DNA of 64,000 nucleotides, from NCBI RefSeq assembly GCF_001642995.1, contig NZ_LOHS01000021.1, positions 16,804 through 80,803 of the forward strand, given 5' to 3'. Each line of letters starts with the position of its first letter. Within the stretch, counting starts at the first letter, position 1. The translations under genes and the position numbers were made by a program. This stretch comes from Streptomyces jeddahensis (GTDB taxonomy: Bacteria; Actinomycetota; Actinomycetes; Streptomycetales; Streptomycetaceae). This document shows, one piece after another, positions 37,367-47,338 of this stretch. Under the pieces are notes generated by a model. That model worked only from the letters and a program-made list of their open reading frames with translations. It did not search any database and was not told where the DNA came from.

Positions 37367-38800
37367 TCACGCAGTGACGCCCCGCCAGGCCCGAGGCAAC
37401 GCCTCGGCCACCTCCAGCGCCCCAGCGGGAGCGCCCGCGGCCGCGAACCGCCCCGCCAGCCCATGCAGATACGCCGCAACGGACCCGGCGTCCCGCGCCA
37501 CGAGCCCCGCCGCGAGCAACGACCCGGCAAGCCCCGACAGCACATCCCCGCTCCCGGCCGTGGCAAGCCACGGCGTCCCCGTCGGGTTCACCCGCACGGC
37601 GCCCCCGTCCGGCCCGGCCACCAGCGTGGTCGCCCCCTTGAGCAGCACCGTCGCCCCGTACCGCGCCGCGAGCTCCCGTACCGACGCAAGCCGTGCGGCC
37701 TCGACCTCCGCGCGGTCGACGCCGATCAGCGCGGCCGCCTCGCCCGCGTGTGGCGTGAGCAGGGTCGGCGCGACGCGGGCCCGCACCGCGTCCAAGTCGG
37801 CGAGGCGCAGCCCGTCCGCGTCCACCAGCACCGGTACGTCGGCGTCGAGCACCTCCGCCACCGCCTGGGCGTTGTCGCCGATGCCCGGTCCGACGACCCA
37901 GGCCTGTACGCGGCCCGCCTTCGCGGGCGGCCCGGCGGACACCAGGGTCTCGGGGAAGCGTGCGATCACGGCGTCGCCCGCGGGCCCGACGTAGCGCACG
38001 GCACCGGCCCCGCCCCGCAGCGCCCCCGCGACGGCCAGCACCGCGGCGCCGGGGTAGCGGGCGGACCCGGCAACGATGCCCACGACGCCCCGCCGGTACT
38101 TGTCGCTCTCGGCGACCGGCACCGGCAACAGCCGCTTCACGTCGGCGTACTGCAGCGCCTCGAGATCCGCCTCGGCCGGCAGGTCGAGCCCGAGGCCGAC
38201 AAGGCGGACGGTGCCCGCGTGCTCCCGCGCGGGGTCGATGAGCAGGCCCGGCTTGTATGTGCCGAATGTCACGGTCACATCGGCCCGTACCGCCTCGCCG
38301 CGGACCTCGCCCGTGTCCGGCTCGATACCGCTGGGCAGGTCGACGGCGACGACGGGCACGCCCGCGCCCCGGACCAGCGCCGCCAACTGCGCGGCGTCAG
38401 GGCGCAGACCGCCCTTGCCGCCGATGCCCACGATGCCGTCGACGACGAGGTCGGCGCGGTGGATCAGCGCCTCTGCGGCGGGCGGCCGGGCGGTGGTGCC
38501 GCCCGCCGCCCGCAGGGCCGCGAGGCCGCCCGGGTGGGTGCGGTCGTCGGCCGCCAGCAGTACCGCCGTCACGCCTGCGCCGCGGCGGGCCAGGCGGGCG
38601 CCCGCGTACAGGGCGTCGCCGCCGTTGTCGCCGCTGCCGATGAGGAGGACGATGCGGGTGCCGTAGACGCGGCCGAGCAGTTCCGCGCATGCGGCGGCTA
38701 GGCCTGCCGCTGCGCGCTGCATCAGGGTGCCCTCGGGGAGCCTTGCCATGAGCTCGCGCTCGGCTGCCCTTACGGTTTCTACGCTGTACGCGGTACGCAT
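37367..38800 (-). CDS. nnr: Bifunctional NAD(P)HX epimerase/dehydratase
   Basis: Repairs damaged hydrated NADH and NADPH. The N-terminal epimerase domain (about 1-215, YjeF_N) has LIGSGDNGGDALYAGARLA and VVAVDLPSGIEPDTG. The C-terminal ADP/ATP-dependent dehydratase domain (carbohydrate kinase-like) has GSARYPGAAVLA, WVVGPGIGDN, LLTPHAGEAAALIG and the catalytic ATAGSGDVLSGLAGSLL. The total of 477 residues is normal. The ATG at 38800 has GGGGGAG about 11 bases upstream; longer in-frame sequence runs into the repeat element. It lies between acpS and alr on the same strand. Confidence 0.93.
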   Translation of the reverse strand: MRTAYSVETVRAAERELMARLPEGTLMQRAAAGLAAACAELLGRVYGTRIVLLIGSGDNGGDALYAGARLARRGAGVTAVLLAADDRTHPGGLAALRAAGGTTARPPAAEALIHRADLVVDGIVGIGGKGGLRPDAAQLAALVRGAGVPVVAVDLPSGIEPDTGEVRGEAVRADVTVTFGTYKPGLLIDPAREHAGTVRLVGLGLDLPAEADLEALQYADVKRLLPVPVAESDKYRRGVVGIVAGSARYPGAAVLAVAGALRGGAGAVRYVGPAGDAVIARFPETLVSAGPPAKAGRVQAWVVGPGIGDNAQAVAEVLDADVPVLVDADGLRLADLDAVRARVAPTLLTPHAGEAAALIGVDRAEVEAARLASVRELAARYGATVLLKGATTLVAGPDGGAVRVNPTGTPWLATAGSGDVLSGLAGSLLAAGLVARDAGSVAAYLHGLAGRFAAAGAPAGALEVAEALPRAWRGVTA

Positions 38801-38860
38801 GCCGTTCAGTCTCCCCCAGTCGGGGGTGCCGTTGCTTTTCGAGGCGCCGTAACGAGGGGG

Positions 38861-38927
38861 CTGTGCCCACCCTCCCCCAGCTACCGCTGGGAGGTGCCCC
38901 CAGCCCTGCGGAACGATTGCCCACAGC
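38861..38927 (-). repeat. Dispersed hairpin repeat, copy D
   Basis: The full-length form in reverse orientation, between acpS and nnr. The inner half matches copies B and C exactly; the outer arm reads GATTGC rather than GCCTGC. Confidence 0.85.
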
Positions 38928-38973
38928 AGGTACAGCGGATACAGCGGTGCGGCGGTGCAGCCGTGCTGCCTCG

Positions 38974-39342
38974 TCACCCCTCCGCGATCACCACCGCCGA
39001 AGCCACCCCCGCGTCATGGCTCAGTGAGACGTGCCAGGAGCGGACGCCGAGTTCGGCTGCGCGGGCGGCGACCGTGCCGCGTACGCGTACGCGTGGCTGG
39101 CCGCTGTCCTCCACGTAGACCTCCGCGTCCGTCCAGTGCAGGCCGGCCGGGGCGCCGAGGGCCTTGGCGATGGCCTCCTTGGCCGCGAACCGGACGGCCA
39201 AGGAGGCTATGCCCCGGCGCTCCCCGCTGGGCAGCAGCAACTCCCGCTCCACGAACAGCCGTCGGGCCATCGCGGGCGTGCGCTCCATGGACGTGCGGAA
39301 CCGTTCGATCTCGGCGACGTCGATGCCCACACCGATGATCAC
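38974..39342 (-). CDS. acpS: Holo-[acyl-carrier-protein] synthase
   Basis: Transfers the 4'-phosphopantetheine arm of CoA to the serine of acyl carrier proteins. The 122-residue protein has the family motifs [16 protein letters not shown] ([12 protein letters not shown]), the metal-binding Asp, and [13 protein letters not shown] with the catalytic Glu and Lys. WHVSLSHD near the end is also typical. The GTG start at 39342 has GGGGGAGGGAG upstream. It follows glmS by 49 bp on the same strand and is probably co-transcribed with it. Confidence 0.96.
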   Translation of the reverse strand: MIIGVGIDVAEIERFRTSMERTPAMARRLFVERELLLPSGERRGIASLAVRFAAKEAIAKALGAPAGLHWTDAEVYVEDSGQPRVRVRGTVAARAAELGVRSWHVSLSHDAGVASAVVIAEG

Positions 39343-39391
39343 GATCTCCCTCCCCCGGCAGCTTCCCCGAGGCCGGCCGCCCGCGCCCTCA

Positions 39392-41239
39392 TCACTCCAC
39401 CGTCACAGACTTCGCGAGGTTGCGCGGCTGGTCCACCTCGTTGCCGCGGGCCGTGGCCAGCTCGCAGGCGAAGACCTGCAGTGGCACGGTGGCGACGAGC
39501 GGTTGCAGCAGCGTCGGCGTGGCCGGGATACGGATCAGGTGGTCGGCGTACGGGACGACCGTCTCGTCGCCCTCCTCCGCGATCACGATCGTCCGGGCAC
39601 CCCGCGCCCGGATCTCCTGAATGTTCGAAACGATCTTGTCGTGCAGTACCGAGCGGCCGCGCGCCGACGGCACCACGACGACCACCGGCAGGTCGTCCTC
39701 GATGAGGGCGATCGGCCCGTGCTTCAGCTCGCCGGCGGCGAAGCCCTCGGCGTGCATGTACGCGAGCTCCTTCAGCTTCAACGCGCCTTCCAGGGCCACG
39801 GGATAGCCCACATGGCGGCCCAGGAACAGCACCGTGTCCTTGGCGGCGAGCGACCGCGCCAGCTCCCGCACCGGTTCCATGGTCTCCAGGACCCGCTCGA
39901 CCTGCTCCGAGATCTTCGCCAAGTCCCGGACGACCGCATGGATTTCGTCGCCCCACTTGGTGCCGCGCACCTGGCCCAGATAGAGCGCCACCAGATAGCA
40001 GGCGACGAGCTGCGTCAGGAACGCCTTCGTGGAGGCGACGGCCACCTCGGGACCCGCGTGCGTGTACAGCACCGCGTCGGACTCGCGCGGGATCGTCGAC
40101 CCGTTGGTGTTGCAGATCGCCAGCACCCGGGAGCCCTGCTCGCGGGCGTGCCGCAGCGCCATGAGGGTGTCCATGGTCTCGCCCGACTGCGAGATGGCGA
40201 TGACGAGCGTCTGCGGGTCGAGGATGGGGTCCCGGTAGCGGAACTCGCTGGCGAGCTCCACCTCGCACGGGATCCGGGTCCAGTGCTCGATGGCGTACTT
40301 CGCGATCATCCCGGCGTGGAAGGCCGTGCCGCACGCGACGATGACGACCTTGTCCACCTCGCGCAGGGCCTGGCCAGGGATCCGTACCTCGTCCAGCGTC
40401 AGCGAACCCGAGGCGTCGATGCGCCCCAGCAACGTATCGGCGACCGCCTTGGGCTGCTCGGCGATCTCCTTGAGCATGAAGTAGTCATAACCCCCCTTTT
40501 CGGCCGCCTCGGCGTCCCAGTCCACGTGGTACGAGCGCACGTCGGCGGGCCGGCCGTCGAAGTCGGTGACCGTCACCCCGTCCCGGCGCAGCTCGACCAC
40601 CTGGTCCTGTCCCAGCTCGATCGCCGAGCGGGTGTGGGCGATGAACGCGGCGACGTCCGACGCGAGGAAGGACTCACCCTCCCCAACGCCCACCACCAGC
40701 GGCGAGTTCCGCCGTGCGCCGACCACCGTGTCGGGGTCGTCCGCGTGCACGGCGACCAGCGTGAACGCGCCCTCCAGGCGCCGGCACACCAGCCGCATCG
40801 CCTCGGCGAGGTCCGCGCAGCCGGAGAACTCCTCGGCGAGCAGGTGCGCGACGACCTCGGTGTCCGTCTCGGACGCCAGCTCGTGCCCCCGCTCCGTCAG
40901 CTCGGCGCGCAGCTCGGCGAAGTTCTCGATGATGCCGTTGTGCACGACGGCGACGCGGCCCGCGTTGTCGAGGTGCGGATGCGCGTTCGTGTCCGTGGGT
41001 CCGCCGTGGGTGGCCCACCGGGTGTGCCCGATGCCGGTGGTGCCGGTCGGCATCGGCCGCTCGACCAGCTCCTTCTCCAGGTTGCCGAGCTTCCCGGCCT
41101 TCTTGGCGGCGGCCAGCCCGCCGTCGGCGAGCACGGCGACACCGGCCGAGTCGTAGCCCCGGTACTCCAGCCGCTTCAGCCCGGCCAGCACGACGTCAAG
41201 CGCCGACTGCGAGCCCACGTAACCCACGATTCCGCACAT
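39392..41239 (-). CDS. glmS: Glucosamine-fructose-6-phosphate aminotransferase
   Basis: Makes glucosamine 6-phosphate from fructose 6-phosphate and glutamine, the first step to UDP-GlcNAc. The 615-residue protein has the N-terminal glutaminase with nucleophile Cys2 (MCGIVGYVG), then two SIS domains with [11 protein letters not shown] and STKAFLTQ, and the conserved end LAKSVTVE. The length is standard. A second glmS may exist, since Streptomyces often carry two. No glmS ribozyme is visible upstream. glmM, the next enzyme of the pathway, lies 5 kb away. Confidence 0.97.
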   Translation of the reverse strand: MCGIVGYVGSQSALDVVLAGLKRLEYRGYDSAGVAVLADGGLAAAKKAGKLGNLEKELVERPMPTGTTGIGHTRWATHGGPTDTNAHPHLDNAGRVAVVHNGIIENFAELRAELTERGHELASETDTEVVAHLLAEEFSGCADLAEAMRLVCRRLEGAFTLVAVHADDPDTVVGARRNSPLVVGVGEGESFLASDVAAFIAHTRSAIELGQDQVVELRRDGVTVTDFDGRPADVRSYHVDWDAEAAEKGGYDYFMLKEIAEQPKAVADTLLGRIDASGSLTLDEVRIPGQALREVDKVVIVACGTAFHAGMIAKYAIEHWTRIPCEVELASEFRYRDPILDPQTLVIAISQSGETMDTLMALRHAREQGSRVLAICNTNGSTIPRESDAVLYTHAGPEVAVASTKAFLTQLVACYLVALYLGQVRGTKWGDEIHAVVRDLAKISEQVERVLETMEPVRELARSLAAKDTVLFLGRHVGYPVALEGALKLKELAYMHAEGFAAGELKHGPIALIEDDLPVVVVVPSARGRSVLHDKIVSNIQEIRARGARTIVIAEEGDETVVPYADHLIRIPATPTLLQPLVATVPLQVFACELATARGNEVDQPRNLAKSVTVE

Positions 41240-41336
41240 GGCCGCAGCCTACGGCGAGCCCTCACCACCCACGACTCGAAGGTCGTTTCACTCTCTTCAC
41301 CGGCCGTGCGTTTTCGGCGGATCCCACTGTTTTGTG

Positions 41337-41801
41337 CTATGCGCCGGGCAGACTGGGCGCCACCTCGTGCACCCCGTAGTGCCGCTTGTGGATCCACAGC
41401 TTCTCGCCGTTCAGCACGACGGTCGACCAGAGACCCTCGAGCGGGCCGACCGGAGTCTCCTTCGGCAGACGCGCCACCACCCGTGTGGGGCGGACGGGAC
41501 CGAACCGTCCGTATGACAGCACCACCAGAGCACGTTCTGTCCGCAGGATGACGCGACGGCTCGTCAGGGCCAAGGCGACGGCACCGCCGAGCATGGCGCC
41601 GACGGCACAGCCGACATACACCTCGACGAGGTCGACGTCGCCGATGACGGCCCGCACCAACAACACGCCGACCGCGCAGAACAGGACCTGCGCCCATGGA
41701 TTGATCCCGCCCTGCGCGACATAAACCCGCCGCACGGCCTCACCCGGCTCCAGCAGCCCGCGCGAACGCTCAATTACCTTGTCCTGCAGTGCAGCAGACA
41801 C
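41337..41801 (-). CDS. Small membrane protein, unknown function
   Basis: A 154-residue protein with two predicted membrane helices (AQVLFCAVGVLLVRAVIG and VYVGCAVGAMLGGAVALAL) preceded by an N-terminal helix rich in charged residues. A C-terminal beta-rich stretch follows (SRRVILRTERALVVLSYGRFGPVRPTRVV), faintly like a bacterial PH-type domain. I do not recognise the family. The GTG at 41801 follows a GGGGCGGGG run. It is about 100 bp upstream of glmS on the same strand. Confidence 0.7.
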   Translation of the reverse strand: MSAALQDKVIERSRGLLEPGEAVRRVYVAQGGINPWAQVLFCAVGVLLVRAVIGDVDLVEVYVGCAVGAMLGGAVALALTSRRVILRTERALVVLSYGRFGPVRPTRVVARLPKETPVGPLEGLWSTVVLNGEKLWIHKRHYGVHEVAPSLPGA

Positions 41802-41925
41802 GACCCCGCCCCGATGCTCTCCCCAGCCTGCTTTATCGCAGGTCAGCGGAACAATAGAGGGACGACGGCGCGGCGGGAAGGGCTGTTCGGGCACCCGATT
41901 CGGCGGCAGCCTCATCGCCCGCCCG

Positions 41926-42162
41926 CTACCTCCCCCGCTCGATCCGCTCGATCGCCTCCTGGACCAGCTCCAGGTACTCGACCTCCTCGCACCGCGGCTT
42001 GCTGCCCATCTCGTACAGGTCCAGGGCGTCGCCGAGGTTCTCGCCCAGGTCCTCGTCCGGCAGGTCCGCCGACAGTTCGGAGCAGACTCGCCCCTCCAGA
42101 TCTGCCCACGCGCCTGCCGCGGCACGTTTCCGACGGGCGAAAACACGCAGATGTACGGACAT
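41926..42162 (-). CDS. Conserved small protein, unknown function
   Basis: A 78-residue soluble protein. It begins MSVHLRVFARRKRAAAG, then is strongly acidic (LPDEDLGENLGDALDLYEMGSK) and ends in a helix with VEYLELVQEAIERIERGR. No motif or signal peptide. The ATG at 42162 is preceded by a G-rich stretch. It diverges from coaA. Codon usage is like that of its neighbours. Confidence 0.65.
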   Translation of the reverse strand: MSVHLRVFARRKRAAAGAWADLEGRVCSELSADLPDEDLGENLGDALDLYEMGSKPRCEEVEYLELVQEAIERIERGR

Positions 42163-42336
42163 GGCGACCCCCAACCCCCCGGCTGCCCCGGCGCGCGGCT
42201 CGGCGCCGGGTGGCGGGACCGTATCCCCGCCGGGAACCCTGGTCCAGACCTCGTGCCGCAGGTGGCCGGAATGCCCGGGATACCCGCGTGACCGACCCCA
42301 CGCCCCGTGGCGTTCAGACTCCCGTAACAATGGACT

Positions 42337-43326
42337 GTGATCTCTCCGGTCTCCACGCTGCCGCGGAGCGCCCACCGGTCCAGGCCGGAGGCGACTCCCT
42401 ACCTCGACCTCACCCGTGCCGAATGGAGCGCCCTGCGCGACAAGACGCCGCTGCCGCTGACCGCGGCGGAGGTCGAGAAGCTGCGCGGTCTGGGCGACGT
42501 CATCGACCTCGACGAGGTGCGGGACATCTATCTGCCGCTGTCCCGCCTGCTCAATCTGTACGTCGGCTCGACGAGCGGGCTGCGCGGCGCGCTCAACACC
42601 TTCCTCGGCGAGAAGGGCTCCCAGGCCGGCACTCCCTTCGTCATAGGGGTCGCGGGTTCCGTGGCGGTCGGCAAGTCCACCGTGGCCCGTCTGCTGCAGG
42701 CGCTGCTCTCCCGCTGGCCCGAGCACCCGCGCGTCGAACTCGTCACCACGGACGGCTTCCTGCTGCCCACCAAGGAGCTCGAGGCGCGCGGGCTGATGTC
42801 GCGCAAGGGCTTCCCCGAGTCGTACGACCGCCGGGCCCTCACCCGCTTCGTCGCCGACATCAAGGCCGGCAAGGACGAGGTGACGGCCCCGGTCTACTCG
42901 CACCTGATCTACGACATCGTGCCCGGCCAGAAGCTCACGGTCCGCCGCCCCGACATCCTCATCGTCGAGGGCCTCAACGTCCTGCAGCCCGCCCTGCCCG
43001 GCAAGGACGGCCGCACCCGGGTCGGCCTCGCCGACTACTTCGACTTCAGCGTGTACGTGGACGCGCGCACCGAGGACATCGAGAGCTGGTATCTGAACCG
43101 CTTCCGCAAGCTGCGCGAGACCGCCTTCCAGAACCCGTCCTCGTACTTCCGCAAGTACACCCAGGTCTCCGAGGAGGAGGCCCTCGACTACGCGCGCATG
43201 ACCTGGCGCACCATCAACAAGCCCAATCTGCTGGAGAATGTGGCGCCCACGCGCGGCCGCGCCACGCTCGTCCTGCGCAAGGGCCCCGACCACAAGGTGC
43301 AGCGGCTGAGCCTGCGGAAGCTGTGA
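42337..43326 (+). CDS. coaA: Pantothenate kinase type I
   Basis: Phosphorylates pantothenate, the first and regulated step of CoA synthesis. The 329-residue protein has the P-loop [12 protein letters not shown] near residue 110, [12 protein letters not shown] with the metal/phosphate-binding Asp, the KGFPESYD segment and VEGLNVLQ, all typical of the prokaryotic CoaA family. The length is normal. The GTG at 42337 gives [11 protein letters not shown]. acpS, which uses CoA, lies 3 kb away. Confidence 0.96.
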   Translation: MISPVSTLPRSAHRSRPEATPYLDLTRAEWSALRDKTPLPLTAAEVEKLRGLGDVIDLDEVRDIYLPLSRLLNLYVGSTSGLRGALNTFLGEKGSQAGTPFVIGVAGSVAVGKSTVARLLQALLSRWPEHPRVELVTTDGFLLPTKELEARGLMSRKGFPESYDRRALTRFVADIKAGKDEVTAPVYSHLIYDIVPGQKLTVRRPDILIVEGLNVLQPALPGKDGRTRVGLADYFDFSVYVDARTEDIESWYLNRFRKLRETAFQNPSSYFRKYTQVSEEEALDYARMTWRTINKPNLLENVAPTRGRATLVLRKGPDHKVQRLSLRKL

Positions 43327-43371
43327 CCGCGCCCGAGCCGTGACCGGGCCCGGCCTGCTGTGTCGATGCCC

Positions 43372-43443
43372 AAGCCCGTGACCATGCCGGAGCCCGTGAC
43401 CAGGGCCGAGCCCGAGACCATGGCCGAGCCGGAGATCGTGCCG
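43372..43443. repeat. 18-bp tandem repeat, four units
   Basis: Four consecutive 18-bp units of the form (G/A)AGCCCGTGACCATGCCG between coaA and the DUF389 gene. A less regular GAGCCGTGACC precedes them. No gene is supported in this spacer, although frames can be read through the repeat. Confidence 0.8.
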
Positions 43444-43468
43444 CGAACATGCCGATTACGCTGCCGCC

Positions 43469-44449
43469 ATGCTGCATCTGCGCCTGATCACCCCGCCGGA
43501 CCGCACCGACGAGGTGGTACGCCTCATCGAGAGGACCCCCGGCACGACGCATCTCGCCGTGCTGCCCGGGGCGGCCCGCAATCCCCCCGGCGACCTGGTG
43601 CTGTGCGACGTCGCCCGGGAGGCGGGCGACGAACTGCTCTCCGGGCTGCAGGCGCTGGGCATCGAGGAGTGCGGCTCGATCGCCGTCGAGAACATCGACC
43701 TGTCGCTGTCCAAGCGCGCCGACAAGGCGGAGGAGGAGGCGCCGGGCGAGGCGGCGGACGCGGTGCTGTGGGAGCACCTGACGGACGCGACGCACGAGGA
43801 GTCGACGCTCTCCATCACCTACGTCGCGTTCATCACGCTCGCCACGATGATCGCGGCCTGCGGTGTGGTCCTCGACAACGCGATCCTGATCGTGGGCGCG
43901 ATGGCCGTCGGACCCGAGTTCGGGCCCCTCGCCGGGCTCTCGACGGCCCTGGTGCGGCGCGCCCCGCGGCTCGCGCTGCGGTCACTGATCGCGCTGCTCG
44001 TGGGCTTCGCCGTCGCGATGCTGGTGACGGTGGGCTTCAGCTACTTCATGGACACGGTGCATCTGTTCAGCGCGGAGCAGTTGGACGCCGAGCGTCCGAA
44101 CACCAACTTCATCTACCGGCCGGACTGGTTCTCGTTCGTCGTGGCCGTCCTCGCGGGCGCCGCGGGCACCCTCTCGCTGACGTCCGCGAAGTCCGGCGCC
44201 CTGGTCGGTGTCGCCATCTCGGTCACGACGGTCCCGGCCGCCGCGAACGCCGCCGTCGCCTTCAGCTACGACGAGTACCGCCAGGCGTGGGGCTCCACCG
44301 AGCAACTCCTGCTCAACCTGCTCGGCATCGTCCTTGCCGGCACGCTCACGCTGCTGGCGCAGATGCTCCTGTGGAACGCACAGCGCCGGCGCACCGCGCG
44401 CAACCGACAGCAACTCCCGCCTCAGCAACTTCCGCCTACGACGCGCTGA
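43469..44449 (+). CDS. DUF389 family integral membrane protein
   Basis: A 326-residue DUF389 protein. The N-terminal domain of about 100 residues (LHLRLITPPDRTDEVVRLIE) is a small ACT/ferredoxin-like fold. It is followed by six or so membrane helices, with the family block FITLATMIAACGVVLDNAILIVGAMAVGPEFGPL and a later GALVGVAISVTTVPAAANAAV. The function of DUF389 is not known; transport has been suggested. The ATG at 43469 is the first of the conserved reading. It is between coaA and convergent glmM. Confidence 0.85.
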   Translation: MLHLRLITPPDRTDEVVRLIERTPGTTHLAVLPGAARNPPGDLVLCDVAREAGDELLSGLQALGIEECGSIAVENIDLSLSKRADKAEEEAPGEAADAVLWEHLTDATHEESTLSITYVAFITLATMIAACGVVLDNAILIVGAMAVGPEFGPLAGLSTALVRRAPRLALRSLIALLVGFAVAMLVTVGFSYFMDTVHLFSAEQLDAERPNTNFIYRPDWFSFVVAVLAGAAGTLSLTSAKSGALVGVAISVTTVPAAANAAVAFSYDEYRQAWGSTEQLLLNLLGIVLAGTLTLLAQMLLWNAQRRRTARNRQQLPPQQLPPTTR

Positions 44450-44520
44450 GCACACACGACCGCAGACCGGATGACACGGGATCTGACGCCCCGACAACAC
44501 ACCGGCCGCTGAAGGCAGAA

Positions 44521-44551
44521 CGGCCACGGTCCCGAAAAAGAACCGTGGCCG
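44521..44551. terminator. Bidirectional hairpin terminator
   Basis: A 10-bp stem CGGCCACGGT with ACCGTGGCCG and an 11-base A-rich loop, between convergent DUF389 and glmM genes. Confidence 0.7.
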
Positions 44552-44582
44552 CTCCATCAACAGGCGCAAAAGGTCAACGGGC

Positions 44583-45941
44583 TTAACCCAGCGTCGACTT
44601 CACCACGTCAGCAAGTCGCCCGGCCACCGACCGCGCCTGATCGATGTCGGCGGCCTCCACCATGACGCGTACCAGCGGCTCGGTGCCGGACGGGCGCAGC
44701 AGCACCCGGCCCGTGGAGCCGAGTTCGCGCTCCGCGTCGGCGACCGCGGCGGTCAGCTCGGCGGAGGTGTGCACCTGGGACTTGTCGACGTCCGGGACGT
44801 TGACGAGCACCTGAGGCAGCCGCTCCATGACGGCGGCGAGGTCCGCCAGGGTACGTCCCGTCTCGGCGACCCGCGCCGCGAGGAGGAGGCCGGTCAGCGT
44901 GCCGTCGCCGGTCGTGGCGTGGTCCAGGACGATCACGTGCCCGGACTGCTCGCCGCCGAGCGCGTAGCCGTTCTCCTTCATCTCCTCGAGCACATAGCGG
45001 TCGCCGACGGCGGTCTGCACGAGGAACAGGCCCTCGCGCTCCATGGCGAGCTTGAAGCCCAGGTTGGACATGACGGTCGCGACGACGGTGTCCTCGCGCA
45101 GTTGCCCGTGCTCGCGCATCGCGAGAGCGAGCACGGCGAGGATCTGGTCGCCGTCGACCTCGGCACCCGTGTGGTCCACGGCGAGGCACCGGTCGGCGTC
45201 CCCGTCGTGGGCGATGCCGAAGTCGGCGCCGTGCTCGACGACGGCGGCCTTCAGCAGGTCCAGATGGGTCGAGCCGCAGCCGTCGTTGATGTTCAGCCCG
45301 TCGGGGTCGGCGCCGATCGTGACGACCTCGGCGCCGGCCCGCTTGAACGCCTCGGGCGAGACTCCGGCGGCCGCGCCGTGCGCCTCGTCGAGGACGACCT
45401 TCAGCCCGTCGAGCCTGTTCGGCAGGACACCGAGGAGATGCGCGACGTACTGCTCGAAGCCCTCGTCGTACGACTTCACGCGGCCGACGCCCGCGCCCGT
45501 GGGACGGTCCCAGGGAGCACCGGTGCGGTGCTCCTCGTACACGGCCTCGATCTTGTCCTCGAGCTCGTCGGCGAGCTTGTGGCCGCCGCGGGCGAAGAAC
45601 TTGACGCCGTTGTCGGGCATCGCGTTGTGGCTGGCGGAGAGCATCACGCCGAGGTCGGCGCCCAGCTCACCGGTGAGATACGCCACCGCAGGGGTGGGCA
45701 GCACGCCGACACGCAGGACGTCGACACCGGCGCTGGCCAGACCCGCGACCACCGCGGCCTCCAGGAACTCCCCGGACGCACGCGGGTCCCGACCGACCAC
45801 CGCCACCGGCCGGTGGCCCTCGAAGGTGCCCGCCTCGGCGAGCACGTGCGCCGCCGCGACCGACAGGCCGAGCGCGAGCTCAGCCGTCAGATCCGCGTTC
45901 GCGACACCGCGCACGCCGTCCGTGCCGAAGAGTCGTCCCAC
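44583..45941 (-). CDS. glmM: Phosphoglucosamine mutase
   Basis: Converts glucosamine 6-phosphate to glucosamine 1-phosphate for UDP-GlcNAc. The 452-residue protein opens [14 protein letters not shown] and has the phosphoserine loop [13 protein letters not shown], the metal loop [12 protein letters not shown], the sugar-binding GGEQSGH, and the phosphate-binding [15 protein letters not shown]. The GTG at 45941 has GGAGG six bases upstream; an upstream codon at 45968 would add nine residues. It follows rpsI by about 190 bp and is probably expressed partly from the rplM-rpsI promoter. Confidence 0.96.
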   Translation of the reverse strand: MGRLFGTDGVRGVANADLTAELALGLSVAAAHVLAEAGTFEGHRPVAVVGRDPRASGEFLEAAVVAGLASAGVDVLRVGVLPTPAVAYLTGELGADLGVMLSASHNAMPDNGVKFFARGGHKLADELEDKIEAVYEEHRTGAPWDRPTGAGVGRVKSYDEGFEQYVAHLLGVLPNRLDGLKVVLDEAHGAAAGVSPEAFKRAGAEVVTIGADPDGLNINDGCGSTHLDLLKAAVVEHGADFGIAHDGDADRCLAVDHTGAEVDGDQILAVLALAMREHGQLREDTVVATVMSNLGFKLAMEREGLFLVQTAVGDRYVLEEMKENGYALGGEQSGHVIVLDHATTGDGTLTGLLLAARVAETGRTLADLAAVMERLPQVLVNVPDVDKSQVHTSAELTAAVADAERELGSTGRVLLRPSGTEPLVRVMVEAADIDQARSVAGRLADVVKSTLG

Positions 45942-46078
45942 TGGTGTCCTCCGAACTTTCGCAATCATCCTCGAAGCGGCTCAGAAGCTTCGGAAAGAGA
46001 CTGAACATACAAGCGGCTCAACGCCCTTGCAGCCTTGGCTTTTATGCCGTTATACGCCGCGTACCCGTGATAAACGAA

Positions 46079-46111
46079 CGCCCCGGCAGCACACTGCGTG
46101 CCGCCGGGGCG
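46079..46111. terminator. Hairpin after rpsI
   Basis: A 9-bp stem CGCCCCGGC with GCCGGGGCG and a 15-base loop, 20 bp past the rpsI stop; it probably attenuates read-through into glmM. Confidence 0.65.
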
Positions 46112-46131
46112 TGCTGTACGAGCAGCAGCGA

Positions 46132-46644
46132 TTAGCGCTTGCTGTACTGCGGCGCCTTGCGGGCCTTCTTCAGACCGGCCTTCTTCCGCTCGACCGCGCG
46201 GTCGTCGCGGCGCAGGAAGCCGGCCTTCTTCAGCGGGCCGCGGTTGTTGTCCACGTCGGCCTCGTTCAGGGCGCGGGCCACGCCGAGGCGCAAGGCGCCG
46301 GCCTGACCGGAGACGCCGCCACCCGCGATACGGGCGATGACGTCGTAGCGGCCCTCGAGCTCGAGCACCTTGAAGGGCTCGTTGACTTCCTGCTGGTGCA
46401 CCTTGTTCGGGAAGTAGTCCTCGAGGGTGCGACCGTTGATCTTCCACTTGCCGGTACCCGGGACGATCCGGACACGGGCGATGGCGTTCTTGCGACGGCC
46501 CAGGCCGGCGGCCGGCTGGGGCTCGCCGAAGCGGGAGGCCAGGGACTCCGAGGTGTACTCGCCCTCGACGGGGACCTCGGACTCGGTGGTGTAGCTGTCG
46601 ATGTCGATCTCTTCGAGCGGCTGCTCGGCAGTGGTCTCGGCCAC
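46132..46644 (-). CDS. rpsI: Ribosomal protein S9 (uS9) with acidic N-terminal extension
   Basis: The small-subunit protein whose C-terminal Lys-Arg tail reaches the P site. The 170-residue protein has the core from [18 protein letters not shown] and the usual end [11 protein letters not shown]. The first 45 residues ([15 protein letters not shown] and following) are an acidic extension that E. coli lacks but actinomycetes often carry. The GTG start has GAGGAGA upstream. It follows rplM by 42 bp in the classic rplM-rpsI operon. Confidence 0.97.
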   Translation of the reverse strand: MAETTAEQPLEEIDIDSYTTESEVPVEGEYTSESLASRFGEPQPAAGLGRRKNAIARVRIVPGTGKWKINGRTLEDYFPNKVHQQEVNEPFKVLELEGRYDVIARIAGGGVSGQAGALRLGVARALNEADVDNNRGPLKKAGFLRRDDRAVERKKAGLKKARKAPQYSKR

Positions 46645-46686
46645 GATTCTCCTCAGATTCTGTTCAGTCTTAGGGGGTGGCCGGAC

Positions 46687-47130
46687 TTACTGCGCGACCT
46701 GGGTGATCTCGAACGGCACCGGCTGCTGTGCAGCGTGCGGGTGCTGGTCACCCTTGTAGACCTTCAGCTTCGAGAGCATCTGACGGCCCAGCGTGTTCTT
46801 GGGGAGCATGCCCTTGACGGCCTTCTCGATGGCCTTCTCGGGGTTCTTGTCGAGCAGCTCGTCGTAGCGGACGGAGCGCAGACCACCCGGGTAGCCCGAG
46901 TGGCGGTACGCCATCTTCTGGGTCCGCTTGTTGCCCGAGAGGTGCACCTTGTCGGCGTTGATGATGATGACGAAGTCACCAGCGTCGACGTGCGGCGCGT
47001 AGATCGGCTTGTGCTTGCCCCGCAGAAGGGTGGCGGCAGTAGATGCCAGGCGGCCCAGGACGACGTCCTGAGCATCGATGACGTGCCACTGGCGGGTGAC
47101 ATCGCCGGGCTTGGGGCTGTACGTACGCAC
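46687..47130 (-). CDS. rplM: Ribosomal protein L13 (uL13)
   Basis: A 147-residue early-assembly protein of the 50S subunit. It begins [19 protein letters not shown] and carries [19 protein letters not shown] and the [18 protein letters not shown] block. The GTG at 47130 is the family start; earlier in-frame codons would add an atypical basic leader. It is the first gene of rplM-rpsI. The 208-bp upstream region has an AT-rich stretch near 47285-47320 that probably holds the promoter. Confidence 0.97.
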   Translation of the reverse strand: MRTYSPKPGDVTRQWHVIDAQDVVLGRLASTAATLLRGKHKPIYAPHVDAGDFVIIINADKVHLSGNKRTQKMAYRHSGYPGGLRSVRYDELLDKNPEKAIEKAVKGMLPKNTLGRQMLSKLKVYKGDQHPHAAQQPVPFEITQVAQ

Positions 47131-47338
47131 GGTTCGTAGCCTTCGCTTCTTCAGTGAGTGGGTCCTGACAAGGCCACCACGGACGATCACGACAGCCCTG
47201 GCCGCACATCGGTGACGCAAACCGAGTGCCTGCCGCTGGTCATCGGCCCGGTGGACCGGTGTAAGGGCCCCTCACGTGAGATTGAGCAAGCCAATACACA
47301 TAACGAACAGGCAGGATACCCGCGCTGCCCCGGACGGG

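Noticed and set aside
33980..38701. A very long plus-strand open frame (about 1570 codons) across tsaE, the hydrolase, alr and nnr
   Set aside because: It is antisense to four well-supported genes and has no recognisable domain; long empty frames on the opposite strand are normal at this GC content.
41240..41336. A glmS-type self-cleaving ribozyme upstream of glmS
   Set aside because: The spacer is short and shows none of the conserved core; the ribozyme is typical of Firmicutes.
45043..47139. A plus-strand open frame of about 700 codons opposite glmM, rpsI and rplM
   Set aside because: The minus-strand genes are certain, so this frame is a shadow.
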